From the NCBI RefSeq assembly GCF_007000325.2, contig NZ_CP117268.1, positions 682,001 to 746,000 of the forward strand: DNA of 64,000 nt, given 5' to 3'. Shown in pieces: positions 34,192 to 44,435 of this stretch. How positions within the stretch are numbered: position 1 is the stretch's first letter; the number at the start of each line of letters is the position of its first letter. Origin of the DNA: Rhizobium rhododendri (GTDB lineage Bacteria; Pseudomonadota; Alphaproteobacteria; Rhizobiales; Rhizobiaceae). Position numbers and translations under genes: made by a program. The notes under the pieces are model-generated. The model had not been told where the DNA came from, did not search any database, and saw nothing but the letters and a program-made list of their open reading frames with translations.

Positions 34192-35898
34192 ATGGCAACC
34201 CTCAGCCGACAGGCCTACGCCGAACACTACGGGCCGACCAAGGGCGATCTGGTGCGGCTTGGCGATACCGAGCTGTTCGCCGAGATCGAGCACGATTTCA
34301 CCGTCTACGGCCACGAACTGCTGATCGGCGCCGGCAAGAATTTGCGCGATGGCGAAGGCATCAACGGCTACCTGACGTCGTCCGACAAGATCCTCGACAT
34401 CGTCATCAAGAACGCCACGATCATCGACGCCGTCGCCGGCATCATCAAGGCCGATATCGGCATCCGCGACGGCCGCATCGTCGGCATCGGCAAGGCCGGC
34501 AATCCGGACGTCATGCCGGGCGTCCATCCCGACATGATCGTCGGCCAGACGACCTCGCCGGTCTCCGGCGCCGGCTTCATCGTGACCGCTGGCGCAATAG
34601 AATCTCACGCCCATCTCGGCTCGCCGGAGCAGTCCGACCACGCGCTGTCGGGTGGCACGACGACGATGATCGGCAATGGCCCCGGCCCGCTGTTCGACGT
34701 CGGCAGCGGCAGCACTGCTACCTTTGGCCGTTTTCTGCAGGCCACCGAGTTTTCGCCGTTGAACTATGCCCTGTTTGGCCGTGGTTCATCGAATGCCGAA
34801 GCAGTCGAAGAATCGGTCGCTGCAGGCGCGATGGCGGTAAAAATCCACGAGGATTTTGGGGCGGCCCCGTCGGTTATCGACCAGAGCCTGATGGCCGCCG
34901 ATCGCAATGATTTCGCGGTGCATCTGCATACCGATTCGATCAACGAATTCGGTTTTTGCGAGGACACGATGGATGCCATCGATGGCCGCACCATCCATAT
35001 GTACCACGTCGAGGGCGCTGGCGGTGGCCATGCGCCGGACCTGCTGAAAGTCGTCTCCTATGACAACGTCATCCCATCCTCGACCAATCCCACCAATCCC
35101 TACACCTCCTACGGCATGGAGGAGGGCGTGCCGATGGCGATGATCTGCCACCAGCTGAACTACAACACGCCGGAGGACGTCGTCTTCGGTGAGTCGCGAG
35201 TGCGGGCGCAGACGATGGCGGCTGAGGATTTTTTGCACGACATGGGCGCCATCTCGATTTTCGGCACCGATACGCAAGGCATGGGCCGGCTGGCCGAGAA
35301 CGTTGCTAATTGCTGGCAGCTGGCCAGCGTCATGAAGGAGCGTATCGGCCGGCGGGCCGAGGAGACGACGGCGAAGGCCGACAACGAACGGATCAAGCGC
35401 TACATCGCCAAACTGACCATCAATCCGGCCATCGCCGTCGGCATCGACGATCATGTCGGCTCGATCGCCGTCGGCAAGATGGCCGATTTGGTGCTATGGC
35501 CGCGTGCCTCCTTCGGCATCAAACCCTACATGGTCATCAAGAATGGCTTTATAGTCTGGGCGGCGATGGGCGACGGAAACGGTAGTCTCGGCCTGGCGGA
35601 ACCGATGATCCAGAAGCGCATGTGGGGCGCGCTGGGTGCGGCGCCTGCGCATCTCGGCGTCAACTTTGTCTCGAAGCTGGCGCGGGAAGCCGATGTCGGC
35701 CGCAAGCTCGGGCTGGTGAAGCAGATGGTGCCGATCAAGAGTGTCCGCAAGCTGCGCAAGACCGACATGGTGCGCAACGCCGCCATGCCGCATGTCGAGG
35801 TCGATCCGCAAACTTTTGAGGTGCGCGCCGACGGTGCGCTGCTCATGTGCCCGCCAGCGCGCAAAGTGCCGTTGTCGCGGAGGTACATGTTGCGATGA
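34192..35898 (+). CDS. ureC: Urease alpha subunit (catalytic)
   Basis: A 568-aa nickel hydrolase with all metal and catalytic residues present: His-x-His in IESHAHLG, carbamylated Lys and His in VKIHEDFG, His in [10 protein letters not shown], His in GGGHAPD, flap Cys-His in MICHQL and Asp in GTDTQGMGR. Several blocks differ from the common form ([22 protein letters not shown]), marking a divergent urease clade. It should convert urea to ammonia and carbamate in the cytosol, with the fused UreAB. Its stop overlaps ureG (ATGA). Confidence 0.95.
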   Translation: MATLSRQAYAEHYGPTKGDLVRLGDTELFAEIEHDFTVYGHELLIGAGKNLRDGEGINGYLTSSDKILDIVIKNATIIDAVAGIIKADIGIRDGRIVGIGKAGNPDVMPGVHPDMIVGQTTSPVSGAGFIVTAGAIESHAHLGSPEQSDHALSGGTTTMIGNGPGPLFDVGSGSTATFGRFLQATEFSPLNYALFGRGSSNAEAVEESVAAGAMAVKIHEDFGAAPSVIDQSLMAADRNDFAVHLHTDSINEFGFCEDTMDAIDGRTIHMYHVEGAGGGHAPDLLKVVSYDNVIPSSTNPTNPYTSYGMEEGVPMAMICHQLNYNTPEDVVFGESRVRAQTMAAEDFLHDMGAISIFGTDTQGMGRLAENVANCWQLASVMKERIGRRAEETTAKADNERIKRYIAKLTINPAIAVGIDDHVGSIAVGKMADLVLWPRASFGIKPYMVIKNGFIVWAAMGDGNGSLGLAEPMIQKRMWGALGAAPAHLGVNFVSKLAREADVGRKLGLVKQMVPIKSVRKLRKTDMVRNAAMPHVEVDPQTFEVRADGALLMCPPARKVPLSRRYMLR

Positions 35899-36533
35899 AC
35901 CCGCTTGTCACACCCACCGCCCGCATTGCCGCCGCCCGCGTTGGCATCGGCGGCCCGGTCGGCTCCGGCAAGACCGCGCTGGTCGAACGGCTTATCCCAG
36001 CCTTGATGGCCCGCGGCATTGACATTGCCGTCATCACCAACGACCTCGTCACCGCCGAAGACGCCATGCGTATCCGTCGGTCCGGCTTGATCGATCCAGC
36101 AAGGGTGTCGGCGGTTGAGGCGGGCGCCTGCCCGCACACCGTCATCCGCGAGGATCCGACGTTGAACATCGAGGCGGCCGACGAACTCGAACGGCGCTTT
36201 CCCGGCGTCGAACTGATCCTGCTCGAAAGCGGCGGCGACAATCTCGCCTCGACGTTTTCGCGCGATCTCACCGATTTCTGGATGTTTGTCATCGACGTCG
36301 CCGGCGGCGACGATATCCCGCGCAAGCGCGGTCCCGGTGTCATCCGTAGCGACATTCTCATCATCAACAAGACCGATCTTGCGCCGCATGTCGGCGTCGA
36401 CCTGGAGCGCATGCACAAGGAGGCGCTCGCCGTGCGCGACAACCGGGCGGTGCTGATGACCAATTGCCGCCTGGGGGAAGGCATTGATGCCGTCGTCGCG
36501 ATGATCGAACGCGACGTGCTGTTTCGAGCGTGA
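35895..36533 (+). CDS. ureG: Urease accessory GTPase UreG
   Basis: A 212-aa SIMIBI GTPase: P-loop [15 protein letters not shown], the metal-binding Cys-Pro-His in [22 protein letters not shown] switch region and [10 protein letters not shown] base-recognition motif. It delivers nickel to apo-urease with UreD, UreE and UreF. There is no His-rich N-terminus. The start at 35895 overlaps the ureC stop; the upstream in-frame ATG at 35847 lies inside ureC. Confidence 0.95.
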   Translation: MNPLVTPTARIAAARVGIGGPVGSGKTALVERLIPALMARGIDIAVITNDLVTAEDAMRIRRSGLIDPARVSAVEAGACPHTVIREDPTLNIEAADELERRFPGVELILLESGGDNLASTFSRDLTDFWMFVIDVAGGDDIPRKRGPGVIRSDILIINKTDLAPHVGVDLERMHKEALAVRDNRAVLMTNCRLGEGIDAVVAMIERDVLFRA

Positions 36534-37381
36534 AGACGGAAAAGCCAGTCTACCAGCCACAGCTCGATTTGGGCTTCGTCCGCCGCGGCGACCGAACCAT
36601 TATTGATCGGCGACTTTTTTCCTGGCCCTTCGTCATCACCCGTACCTTCTGGCTAGACCAATGTCCGGCAGACATGCTTACAGTCATCCTGCAGACCGGC
36701 AGCGGCGCAATGCACGGCGAGGACTTTTTGGCACAACGCATTTGGCTGGGCGAGGGTGCCAGCGTCCATCTTACCACCCAGGGCGCAACGTCGGTGCACC
36801 GTGCCGATCCCGGATGTTCGGCGCGCGAAGCCATCGATATTTCGGTCGCCGCCGGCGGCTTTCTGGAATATCTGCCCGAGCCGCGCATTCTCTTTCCGGA
36901 TGCGGCCCTCAGCCAGAGCATCGACATCAACTGCGCCGCCAATGCCACGGCGATCGTCTCCGACGCCTTCACGGTTTACGACCCCGAGAACCGTGGCCGA
37001 TCGTTCCAACGGATGGAAGCAACGACCAGGCTGAGAATTGACGGCGGCCAACCAGTCATGGTCGATCGCCTGGATATCACCAACCTCTCGAGCGGCAGAC
37101 GGCAGGCGCAGTACACCTCCTACGGCAGTATGATTCTTGTCGCCGCCAAGCCGGTCGAGACGCTGGAGCGGCTGTCGCTACAGATATCGGCTCGGATGGA
37201 ATCCATCCCCAACCTCTATGCCGCAGCCAGCGTTCTGCCAGGCCAGGCCGGGGTCGGCGTCAAGCTGGCCGGAGGCGATTTGCGCAGCCTACGCGCTGGG
37301 CTCGAAGTTGCTTGGACTGCCTTCCGCATTCACTGCTGCGGCGCGACTCCCCCGTCACGTCGCAAAGCTGACGCGGCATAA
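36530..37381 (+). CDS. ureD: Urease accessory protein UreD
   Basis: A 283-aa UreD, the scaffold that carries nickel into urease. It has [49 protein letters not shown] and [15 protein letters not shown]. The start is GTG at 36530, overlapping the ureG stop (GTGA). It is the last gene of the urease set; ureD usually comes first in other rhizobia. No urea or nickel transporter follows. Confidence 0.88.
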   Translation: MKTEKPVYQPQLDLGFVRRGDRTIIDRRLFSWPFVITRTFWLDQCPADMLTVILQTGSGAMHGEDFLAQRIWLGEGASVHLTTQGATSVHRADPGCSAREAIDISVAAGGFLEYLPEPRILFPDAALSQSIDINCAANATAIVSDAFTVYDPENRGRSFQRMEATTRLRIDGGQPVMVDRLDITNLSSGRRQAQYTSYGSMILVAAKPVETLERLSLQISARMESIPNLYAAASVLPGQAGVGVKLAGGDLRSLRAGLEVAWTAFRIHCCGATPPSRRKADAA

Positions 37382-37861
37382 CCGGTGGCGCAGCAACGCC
37401 CACATTGGGGCAACCCGCTCCAGCGAAATCCCTTCGCCGCGCCGAAGCGATCAAGCGCGGTTCGCGGGCGGTCGTCGGCGCGGAAATAATGGCTTCATCA
37501 ACTTAACCCTCCTCGCAAATCCAGCCGCTGTTCGTGCCGAGCACCCCAACCAGCCGATGCGAAATCAGAAGCAAAGGTGTCGCTTTCCATTTTCGATCTT
37601 CGAAAGCAGGCGTCTACGACGCGAACCGCGGACGCTCGTTGCCTGCTCAACGCCGCAGGGTTCCATAAATTCCTTTTATGGCCTAAAGTCCTTCATCAAG
37701 CACTTGACGTGTTCAGGAACGGCATCGACGGTTCAGATCCGCTGAAGGTGTTCAGTTGCACCTGAGCGGCCGCCGTCATATTAGGTCACAGACTTTGTCT
37801 TATGCGAGGTCATCAGTTATCTCGATATCGTACAAAGCGGCTGGAGGCAGAAACCCAAAGT
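37382..37861. other. Intergenic region without a supported gene
   Basis: About 480 bp between ureD and the methyltransferase. Open frames here are short and show no recognisable family. No clear terminator hairpin with T-tract was found. The region marks the boundary between the GC-rich amide/urease cluster and the more mosaic segment to the right. Confidence 0.5.
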
Positions 37862-38476
37862 ATGACCATGATCGACACCTCCTTCAGCGTCATAGATATT
37901 TACCGTCGCCATGCTGCCGCATGGACAACTGCGCGCGGCACAGTGCTGCATGAGCACGCGTGGATCGGGCGGTTTGCCGACATGCTGCGTCGAGGGACGG
38001 ACGTGCTCGATATTGGGTGCGGATCAGGAGAGCCTATCGCGCGTTATCTTGCCAGCAGAGGTCATCCGGTTACCGGTGTGGACGGTTCGCCGGAAATGAT
38101 CGCGCTATTTCAGGCCAATCTGCCCGGCGCGATAGTGGAAGTGGCGGATATGCGCTTTCTGAAATTGGATCGGAGATACGGCGGACTAATTGCTTGGGAC
38201 AGCTTCTTTCACCTAGCACCTCAGGATCAGCGGATGATGTTCCCTATCTTCCGAGACCATGCCGAACCGGCGGCCCCATTGCTGTTCACGAGTGGTCCAG
38301 CCGTTGGCGAAGCGATAGGCACGCTTAATGGAGAGCCCCTCTATCATGCAAGTCTTGATCCTGACGAATACCGCATTCTGCTCGACCGGAGTGGCTTTGA
38401 CGTTGTGTCCCATGTTCCTGAAGACCCTGATTGCAGCGGTCACACTGTCTGGCTCGCGCGTCAGCGGCAGTCTTGA
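37862..38476 (+). CDS. Class I SAM-dependent methyltransferase
   Basis: A 204-aa Rossmann methyltransferase: motif I is VLDIGCGSGEPIARYLASRG, then the acidic strand end TGVDGSPEMIALF, motif II-like VEVADMRFLKL and LIAWDSFFHL. The start at 37862 has a GGAGG box about 15 nt upstream; an in-frame ATG six nt later is equally possible. It has no operon partners, and the substrate is unknown. Confidence 0.8.
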   Translation: MTMIDTSFSVIDIYRRHAAAWTTARGTVLHEHAWIGRFADMLRRGTDVLDIGCGSGEPIARYLASRGHPVTGVDGSPEMIALFQANLPGAIVEVADMRFLKLDRRYGGLIAWDSFFHLAPQDQRMMFPIFRDHAEPAAPLLFTSGPAVGEAIGTLNGEPLYHASLDPDEYRILLDRSGFDVVSHVPEDPDCSGHTVWLARQRQS

Positions 38477-38670
38477 GACTGTCGCAAATTTGAGCCGACA
38501 GTCGTGATATCTCAGTTAAATTTTGGTGGTGCGAAAATTTCGCTTCGACGAGCGGCCGGGCAGTAACGACGGGAACGGCGGTGAAATCTACGCTACCCGG
38601 TATGAAGGGCTCTGCCACTGCCGGTACAACCCTGGAGGCCGCAGATTAAAATCAGCTCCGCATCCAGATC

Positions 38671-38865
38671 TTAAGCCTGGGGAGATTCAGGACCGAAAAG
38701 ATCGACAAATGCCTGAAGTTGTTCATCGGTAGCCTCTGCCGGTGCATGGAAAAAGATCATAATTCCTTCGTCTCTAAGTGAAGCCGCTCTTCCTATAGCT
38801 TCTTCAAACGTCTCAAACTCGTCTGGCGCTCCGGAATCCATATAGGCTTGGACGGTCCACGGCAT
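38671..38865 (-). CDS. Small conserved-looking hypothetical protein
   Basis: A 64-aa acidic protein (MPWTVQAYMDSGAPDEFETFEEAIGRAASLRDEG...). A clear GGGAG box lies 5 nt before the ATG, and the composition is coding-like with an amphipathic helix in the middle. No family is recognised. It stands alone between the methyltransferase and the GNAT pseudogene. Confidence 0.55.
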   Translation of the reverse strand: MPWTVQAYMDSGAPDEFETFEEAIGRAASLRDEGIMIFFHAPAEATDEQLQAFVDLFGPESPQA

Positions 38866-39030
38866 TCCGATCTCCCAACGTTACAATTTTATCTTCGCCA
38901 GTCCGTAAAAATGGTCAATTCAGATTTACGTTACTTTGTGCATGCAATTTTCTCAGCCACTCATCTCGTATGGTTGTTCCCGAATCCTGCATTCGTCCGA
39001 CTTCTGATTCTGCGTAAGTGTGGGACAAAA

Positions 39031-39303
39031 TCAGGCTTTGCGCGGCGGGATAGGCGCTTCACCAGCCAAACAGCCGAACATTCGGAAATGGTGGAAGACA
39101 TTTTTCAACTACGCCTTCTGACGAAGTGTACCTTCATAGCAAAACCCGGCTTTTTCGAGAACACGGTCCGACGCCACGTTACCTGGCAGGGTCCACGCCT
39201 CGATGCGGTTCAGAGAAAAGTCGGTGAAGCCGCATCTGGTGACGGCCTCCACCGCTTCGGTCATCAAGCCTCTTCCCCCCGAGTGATGCATTTCATATCC
39301 GAC
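39031..39303 (-). pseudogene. GNAT (RimJ/RimL-type) acetyltransferase C-terminal fragment
   Basis: The minus-strand frame reads GYEMHHSGGRGLMTEAV, then FSLNRIEAWTLPGNVAS and VLEKAGFCYEGTLRQKA. It is interrupted by TAG (39109-39111) where relatives carry a Trp, then continues LKNVFHHFRMFGCLAGEAP to a stop at 39031. This is the acetyl-CoA-binding half of a RimJ/RimL-like enzyme. It is broken by one nonsense codon and cut at its 5' side exactly where an IS5 remnant begins. Confidence 0.8.
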
Positions 39304-39444
39304 GCTCTACAAAAAGCGCCACAAGATCGAGAACAAGTTTGGCAGGCTCAAGGACTGGCGCAGAATACACACCCGATACGACCGCTGCGCCACACCTTCT
39401 TCTCAAGCATATGCATCGCAGCCGCCGTCATCTTCTGGCTCTGA
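39302..39444 (+). pseudogene. IS5-family transposase C-terminal remnant
   Basis: The frame TLYKKRHKIENKFGRLKDWRRIHTRYDRCA shifts by one base and continues HTFFSSICIAAAVIFWL to a TGA. Together they are the DDE transposase C-terminus of IS5-group elements, including the catalytic Glu in KIEN. Only about 140 bp and a frameshift remain, so it is inactive. Its left edge truncates the GNAT gene, indicating past insertion followed by deletion. Confidence 0.75.
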
Positions 39445-40026
39445 TTTAACGAGGCCTGAGCCGAGCTCTCATCAATTCTGAAGGCATTCGCAGCGGCTGG
39501 TCAGTCTTCCATTACAAATATCGCGTTCAGACCTTTATGATTTACGACTGTATAATCGCATTGGTTTAGAAAGGCTTCGTTAACTCTACCGGCGCATCAT
39601 TCACCTAGATTCCCGGCAGGCGTGTAAAATACGGCTCGCTTCACTCTACCAAAAGGGCAAGCGCATGCGGTCATACACGCGTCGTCAACAACTCTGCAGA
39701 TATTCTCATGACTACGAAGATCATGCTCATATAGGCAGAGCGTTTGTGCACTGCTTAGCGGAGCATCATGATTCAATCTTCGTTTGACACATATTTCACG
39801 TCAATCGTCTTAGCTCTGGCGTCAGAGGGCATCGATCATAAAGCGCGACACTTAGGGGACCGCGGCTCAGCAAATGGTGCGGTGCGGATTTTGTGGCCGC
39901 GCGCCGATTGCTTGCTTTGGTCTCCGCCAGACTCTCAGCAAGCCTGACGTCAACAAGGCGATCATACAGCGCCCGAGACCTCAAAGGTGCGCCAACTCCC
40001 AAACGACTTCCAACAGGGGAAACAAA
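39445..40026. other. Intergenic region upstream of a chemoreceptor gene
   Basis: About 580 bp, AT-richer than the urease region, with no supported gene. It should contain the chemoreceptor promoter; none is identified with confidence. Confidence 0.4.
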
Positions 40027-41937
40027 ATGTCTTTCTACACTCAATTGAAGAAATCTTCTAAATCTCAGGTTGCTCTGGTCGAGATGCGGCGGATCTGTAT
40101 CAGCGTCTCGGGCGGCAACCTTTCCGAACGCGCGAACCTCGATGTGGCAACAGGCGACGCGAAGGAGATGCTGATCGCCGTCAACAATTTACTCGACGCC
40201 AGCATGCAGCCAATGCAAAAGCTAGGGGCATCTCTCGCGCGTATGTCAAGCGACCACGACAAAGGCGATATTGATGTCAAGTTGTCCACAGATGAGTTTA
40301 AAGGGGACTTCGCGCTAATCGCCAAGGGCGTCAACAACATGGTTGACGGCCATATCGCGGTGAAGAGGAAGGCGATGGCTTGTGTCAGGGAATTTGGCGA
40401 AGGCAATTTTGAAGCGCCGCTCGAGCAGTTCCCCGGCAAAAAGGCTTTTATCAATGAAACTATCGAAACCTTGCGCGCCAATCTCAAGGGCCTGATTGCC
40501 GAAATGAATACAATGTCGATTGAGCACGATAAGGGCGACATTGATGTCTTCGTGCCGGTCGAAAAATTTAAAGGCGACTTTGCTTTGATGGCGAGGGGCA
40601 TCAACGGCATGGTCAGCGGTCATATAGCTGTCAAAAGGAAGGCCATGGCCTGCATCAAGGAACTCGGCCAGGGTAATTTTGAGGCACCGCTCGAGCAGTT
40701 CCCCGGCAAGAAGGCATTTATCAACGAGACTATCGAAACGCTGCGCGGAAATTTAAAAGCGATTATTATGGAACTTCAACGGCTAATTGCTGCGTCCACG
40801 GCCGGCAGGCTTTCGGAGCGGGGCGCTCCCGATCGTTTTGTCGGTGATTTCGCCAAGGTGGTCTCCGGTATCAATGGAATGCTAGACGCGATTATTCTTC
40901 CGATCTCGGAGGGTAATCGCGTGCTTCTTCAGGTGAGCGTGGGCGATCTTACACAGCATGTGGCAATCGCATGTGAAGGCGACCACGAGCGCATGAAAAA
41001 CGCGATCAACCATATGGTAGACAACCTCCGTAAAACAGCGGTCATGGCCAACGAGATCGCGAGCGGAAATCTGACGGTCGAACCCGAGCCGCTTTCCGAC
41101 AAGGACACACTGGGAATCGCGCTTCAGTCCATGGTGGAGCGGCTTCGCGGAGTTGTTGCCGATGCATTGACCGCCAGTGAGAATGTATCAACGGGTTCGC
41201 AGATGCTTTCATCTGGTTCTGAGCAGCTTTCGCAGGGCGCCACCGAACAAGCGGCGTCGGCTGAAGAAGCCGCCGCATCGATGGAAGAGATGGCGTCCAA
41301 TATCAAGCAGACCGCTGATAACGCCGCCCAGACCGAAAAGATTGCCCGCCAATCAGCAAAGGATGCTGAAGCTTCCGGTGAGGCGGTTAATCGCGCCGTG
41401 GCTGCGATGCGCACGATCGCCGAGAAGATTTCCATAGTTCAGGAAATCGCCCGCCAGACCGACCTTCTTGCTTTGAATGCAGCGGTGGAAGCAGCGCGTG
41501 CAGGTGAGCATGGCAAGGGCTTTGCCGTCGTTGCCTCTGAAGTACGCAAGCTTGCGGAACGCAGCCAGTCAGCTGCCGCGGAGATCAGCGGACTTTCGAG
41601 TGAAACGGTGAACGTCGCCACGGAAGCAGGCGCGATGCTGACCCGCTTGGTGCCAGATATCCGCAAGACGGCAGAACTGGTCTCTGAAATCTCCGCAGCC
41701 TGCCGCGAGCAGGATGTCGGCGCCAGTCAGATCAATGAAGCAATCCAACAACTCGACAAAGTGACCCAACAAAATGCCGGAGCATCTGAAGAAATGTCGG
41801 CTACCTCTGAAGAACTTGCCGCACAGGCCGAGGAACTCCAAGCCTCTATCGCCTTCTTCAAAGTCAATAGTGCAGGAACTGATAACATGCAGCCATCTCG
41901 GGGTCAGCCGCTCAGGCATCCCCTCATTTTGAGATGA
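40027..41937 (+). CDS. Cytoplasmic methyl-accepting chemotaxis protein, 3' end replaced by an IS
   Basis: A 636-aa soluble receptor with no membrane segment or signal peptide. Residues about 80-259 are two near-identical 90-residue HAMP-like units ([35 protein letters not shown]), and a further HAMP lies near 300-400. The signalling domain has the hairpin tip [41 protein letters not shown]. After Q-P at 41908 the frame enters the IS4 element and ends with eight foreign residues. The native tail (57 codons) lies intact at 43173-43343. The start at 40027 follows AGGGGAAAC. Signalling may persist, because only the flexible tail is lost. Confidence 0.9.
   Translation: MSFYTQLKKSSKSQVALVEMRRICISVSGGNLSERANLDVATGDAKEMLIAVNNLLDASMQPMQKLGASLARMSSDHDKGDIDVKLSTDEFKGDFALIAKGVNNMVDGHIAVKRKAMACVREFGEGNFEAPLEQFPGKKAFINETIETLRANLKGLIAEMNTMSIEHDKGDIDVFVPVEKFKGDFALMARGINGMVSGHIAVKRKAMACIKELGQGNFEAPLEQFPGKKAFINETIETLRGNLKAIIMELQRLIAASTAGRLSERGAPDRFVGDFAKVVSGINGMLDAIILPISEGNRVLLQVSVGDLTQHVAIACEGDHERMKNAINHMVDNLRKTAVMANEIASGNLTVEPEPLSDKDTLGIALQSMVERLRGVVADALTASENVSTGSQMLSSGSEQLSQGATEQAASAEEAAASMEEMASNIKQTADNAAQTEKIARQSAKDAEASGEAVNRAVAAMRTIAEKISIVQEIARQTDLLALNAAVEAARAGEHGKGFAVVASEVRKLAERSQSAAAEISGLSSETVNVATEAGAMLTRLVPDIRKTAELVSEISAACREQDVGASQINEAIQQLDKVTQQNAGASEEMSATSEELAAQAEELQASIAFFKVNSAGTDNMQPSRGQPLRHPLILR
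41902..41910. repeat. 9-bp target-site duplication, left copy (right copy 43164-43172)
   Basis: GGTCAGCCG flanks the IS4-type element on both sides. Removing the element plus one copy restores an uninterrupted chemoreceptor frame (CGG GGT CAG CCG GCC AAA), proving the insertion point. Confidence 0.95.
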
Positions 41938-43163
41938 CGTAGGGCGGGAAAGATGATTCTGCATTTCCGTTCGAACGGAGAGCAGAGTCAGATGAACGGC
42001 AAGGCGGAGTTTTCTTCTGAAGCGGTGCATTCCTTTGTTGACGAACTTTTTGGCGAGGGCCTGCACGCGAAGCGGGTAACGTCGCTGGCGAAGGCGACGG
42101 TTGGCACGCTGCAGGCGTCGTCGCTGGCGGTGAGCGCGATTGGCCACGGTCTTGCGCTGGCCGAAGGAGGGCTCTCGCGTCATGCGATCAAGCAGGTCGA
42201 CCGGATGCTGTCGAACGACGGGATCGAAGTCGACGCGCTGATGGCCGACTGGGCCGACTATTGTCTTGGTAGCCGCACCGATATCGTCGTCGCCATGGAC
42301 TGGACCGACTTCGATGCCGACGGGCACTCGACCCTGATGCTGTCGCTGCTTACCGAACATGGCCGGGCGACGCCACTCCTGTGGTTGACGGTACGCAAGG
42401 CGGAGCTGAAAGCGCGGCGCAATCAGTATGAATACTGGATCGTGACCCGGCTTGCCGAGCTGTTGCCAACAGAAGTGAAGGTGCTGCTCGTCGCCGATCG
42501 CGGCTTTGGCGACGCCAAGCTCTACGGCGTCCTAAAGGACGAGCTGCACTTCGACTATGTCATCCGCTTTCGCGGCAACATCCAGGTGACGACCGGCGGT
42601 GAGAGCCGTCCGGCGAAGGAGTGGATCGGCCCCTCGGGACGTGCCAGGCTGCTGCGCGAGGCGACAGTCACGGCGCAGGGATGCCCCGTCGGTGCGGTCG
42701 TGTGCGTCCACGCCAAGGACATGAAAGAGCCATGGTGCCTCGCAACCAGCCTGACCAAGGTGACGGCAAAGATCCTCATTGATCTTTACTCCCGGCGCTG
42801 GGGCATCGAATGCGCGTTTCGCGATGCCAAGGATTGGCGGTTCGGGATGGGCATGTCGGCAACCCGCGTCTCCACGCCCGCTCGGCGCGACAGGCTGTGG
42901 TTGATCGCCGCTCTTGCCATTGTGCTCCTAACCCTGCTGGGCGCTGCCGGAGAGGCCATCGGCTACGACCGCCATCTGCGCACGAGCACGACATCGCGAC
43001 GCGTGCATTCACTCTTCCGGCAGGGCGTGATGTACTATCAACTGATCCCCAACATGCCCGAGGAAAGATTACGCCCTCTCATCCTACAGTTCGAGACGCT
43101 CTTCCGCGACCATCAAATCCTCAAACGTACTTTCGGGATCATTTGAATGAGGGGATTCCTGAG
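41911..43163. mobile_element. IS4-family insertion sequence, 1,253 bp, complete
   Basis: The left end CTCAGGCATCCCCTCATT and the inverted right end CTCAGGAATCCCCTCATT match at 17 of 18 bases. A 9-bp direct repeat borders both ends. One transposase gene fills the element. Ends, target duplication and frame are intact, so the element is probably young and possibly active. Confidence 0.95.
41953..43146 (+). CDS. IS4-family DDE transposase
   Basis: A 397-aa transposase. The catalytic residues are Asp in VVAMDWTDF, Asp in LLVADRGFGD and Glu within YSRRWGIECAFRDAK, which fits exactly the IS4 Y-(2)-R-(3)-E-(6)-K signature. The frame is complete. An internal ATG at 41992 (MNGKAEF) is an alternative start. 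It lies within the inverted repeats at 41911-43163. Confidence 0.93.
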   Translation: MILHFRSNGEQSQMNGKAEFSSEAVHSFVDELFGEGLHAKRVTSLAKATVGTLQASSLAVSAIGHGLALAEGGLSRHAIKQVDRMLSNDGIEVDALMADWADYCLGSRTDIVVAMDWTDFDADGHSTLMLSLLTEHGRATPLLWLTVRKAELKARRNQYEYWIVTRLAELLPTEVKVLLVADRGFGDAKLYGVLKDELHFDYVIRFRGNIQVTTGGESRPAKEWIGPSGRARLLREATVTAQGCPVGAVVCVHAKDMKEPWCLATSLTKVTAKILIDLYSRRWGIECAFRDAKDWRFGMGMSATRVSTPARRDRLWLIAALAIVLLTLLGAAGEAIGYDRHLRTSTTSRRVHSLFRQGVMYYQLIPNMPEERLRPLILQFETLFRDHQILKRTFGII

Positions 43164-43343
43164 GGTCAGCCGGCCAAAATTCGACCGAAGAGCAATATCC
43201 CGGTAAAACCAGCAGCAAGAACTGCAACATTCAAAGTTGGCCATTCGGTCGCAAGCCAGCAAGCGCGTGTTAAGGGGTGGATGCTCGATATGTCGATGGG
43301 GGGACCAGATTCTATTGACGCTGACTTTAAAGAAAGTGCATGA
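43164..43343 (+). pseudogene. Orphaned 3' end of the chemoreceptor gene
   Basis: From the right target duplication the chemoreceptor frame continues AKIRPKSNIPVKPAARTATFKVGHSVASQ to FKESA and a TGA at 43341-43343. It is the original C-terminal tail of the receptor at 40027, separated by the IS4 insertion and now lacking a start. No mutation is evident, so precise excision would restore the gene. Confidence 0.88.
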
Positions 43344-43413
43344 TCAAACCCGTTAATGGCCTAAAACACCTGTCTAACGGCGTAGTTTGGAGGAAGTTAG
43401 AGGCCGCCAAGTG

Positions 43414-44290
43414 TCAGCTCGCAGCGGCGACGCGTTCTCTGAATCGTTCCGTGCCTTCGACGATCTTGTCCATTAGCGCGTCGAGCGCCCAGAATTTCTC
43501 GTGAATGTCGAACGGGACAACGCGGCTGGTGATACCGGCAAAGGTGCCGATACGGCGGTGATAGAGCTTGGCGAGTTTCGGGTAACCCATCGGCTCGGCC
43601 ATGGCGGACAGGGCAAGATAGACCGCAACTTCCTCCGCAAGGGCCGGATTGGCGGCGCTCCTCGTCAGCATCCATTTGTAGAGATCGGGGTGGAAGTTGG
43701 TAAACACGCCGGTGAAGCCACGCGAACCGGCCTTCATGGCATCGGAGGCAATCGCCGCATTGGCGTTGACGATCGCAAGCGGCGTATCTCTGGTCAGCGC
43801 CACCCGGCGCCTGACGGTCTCCAGATCACAGGAGACATCCTTGAGAATGGCAAACCGGCCGCTATTGGCACAAAACATCAGTTCCTCGTCGCTGAGCAGG
43901 CGACGGTAGGGAGCCGGGCATTCGTAAAGGCCGAGTGTCAGATCTTCAGGAAGACGATTGAGCAGCCAGGTCAGATCGTCGATGAACTGCGTACCGCCTG
44001 CCTGCTTGGCGTCAAGGCGGTTAGTGACCAGCACCATGCCGTCAACGCCTGTGGCTGCAATCGCGCTCAGCTCGGCAAGCTGGTCCTCGAGATTCTCGCT
44101 GACATGGCCCGAGGCGATCACCGGGACCCGGCCAGCCGCCGCCTGTAGCACGAAGCCGCAAGCTCGACGCGCTCCTCCAGGCTGAGCAATTGCATTTCGC
44201 TCGACTGGCAGACGGCAAACAGCGCGTCGGAACCATGGGCGATGTACCACTCAACCAGTCTCTTCCAAGCTTTCCTATCAGCACACGGTT
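43414..44290 (-). pseudogene. DapA/N-acetylneuraminate-lyase family pseudogene
   Basis: The minus strand from about 44165 to 43414 reads AAGRVPVIASGHVSENLEDQL, VLVTNRLDAKQAGG, LGLYECPAPYRRLL (Tyr region) and RFAILKDVSCD (Schiff-base Lys), ending in a normal C-terminus. Upstream, the matching sequence (WYIAHGSDALFAVCQSSEMQLLSLEERVELA) lies in another frame and fuses by a frameshift near 44165. The first barrel strand with the T-P-F motif is not found. So the gene is frameshifted and N-terminally degraded. It sits beside an AraC gene and may once have belonged to the sugar cluster. Confidence 0.75.
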
Positions 44291-44435
44291 ATCCTCCCGG
44301 TACCGCACAAGCGACTTGGGTAATCCTGCAACATCGCACAGCTCGATCGCCGGAAGGTTGATTTTACGGCGCCCTGCTTTCGCAGTCCTTTCGGAGAAAA
44401 TTGTCCGATTTTCATTCTCCATCAAATCGCTTTCG

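Noticed and set aside
37137..37745. Plus-strand frame overlapping the end of ureD
   Set aside because: Low-complexity arginine/serine-rich shadow of ureD running into non-coding sequence.
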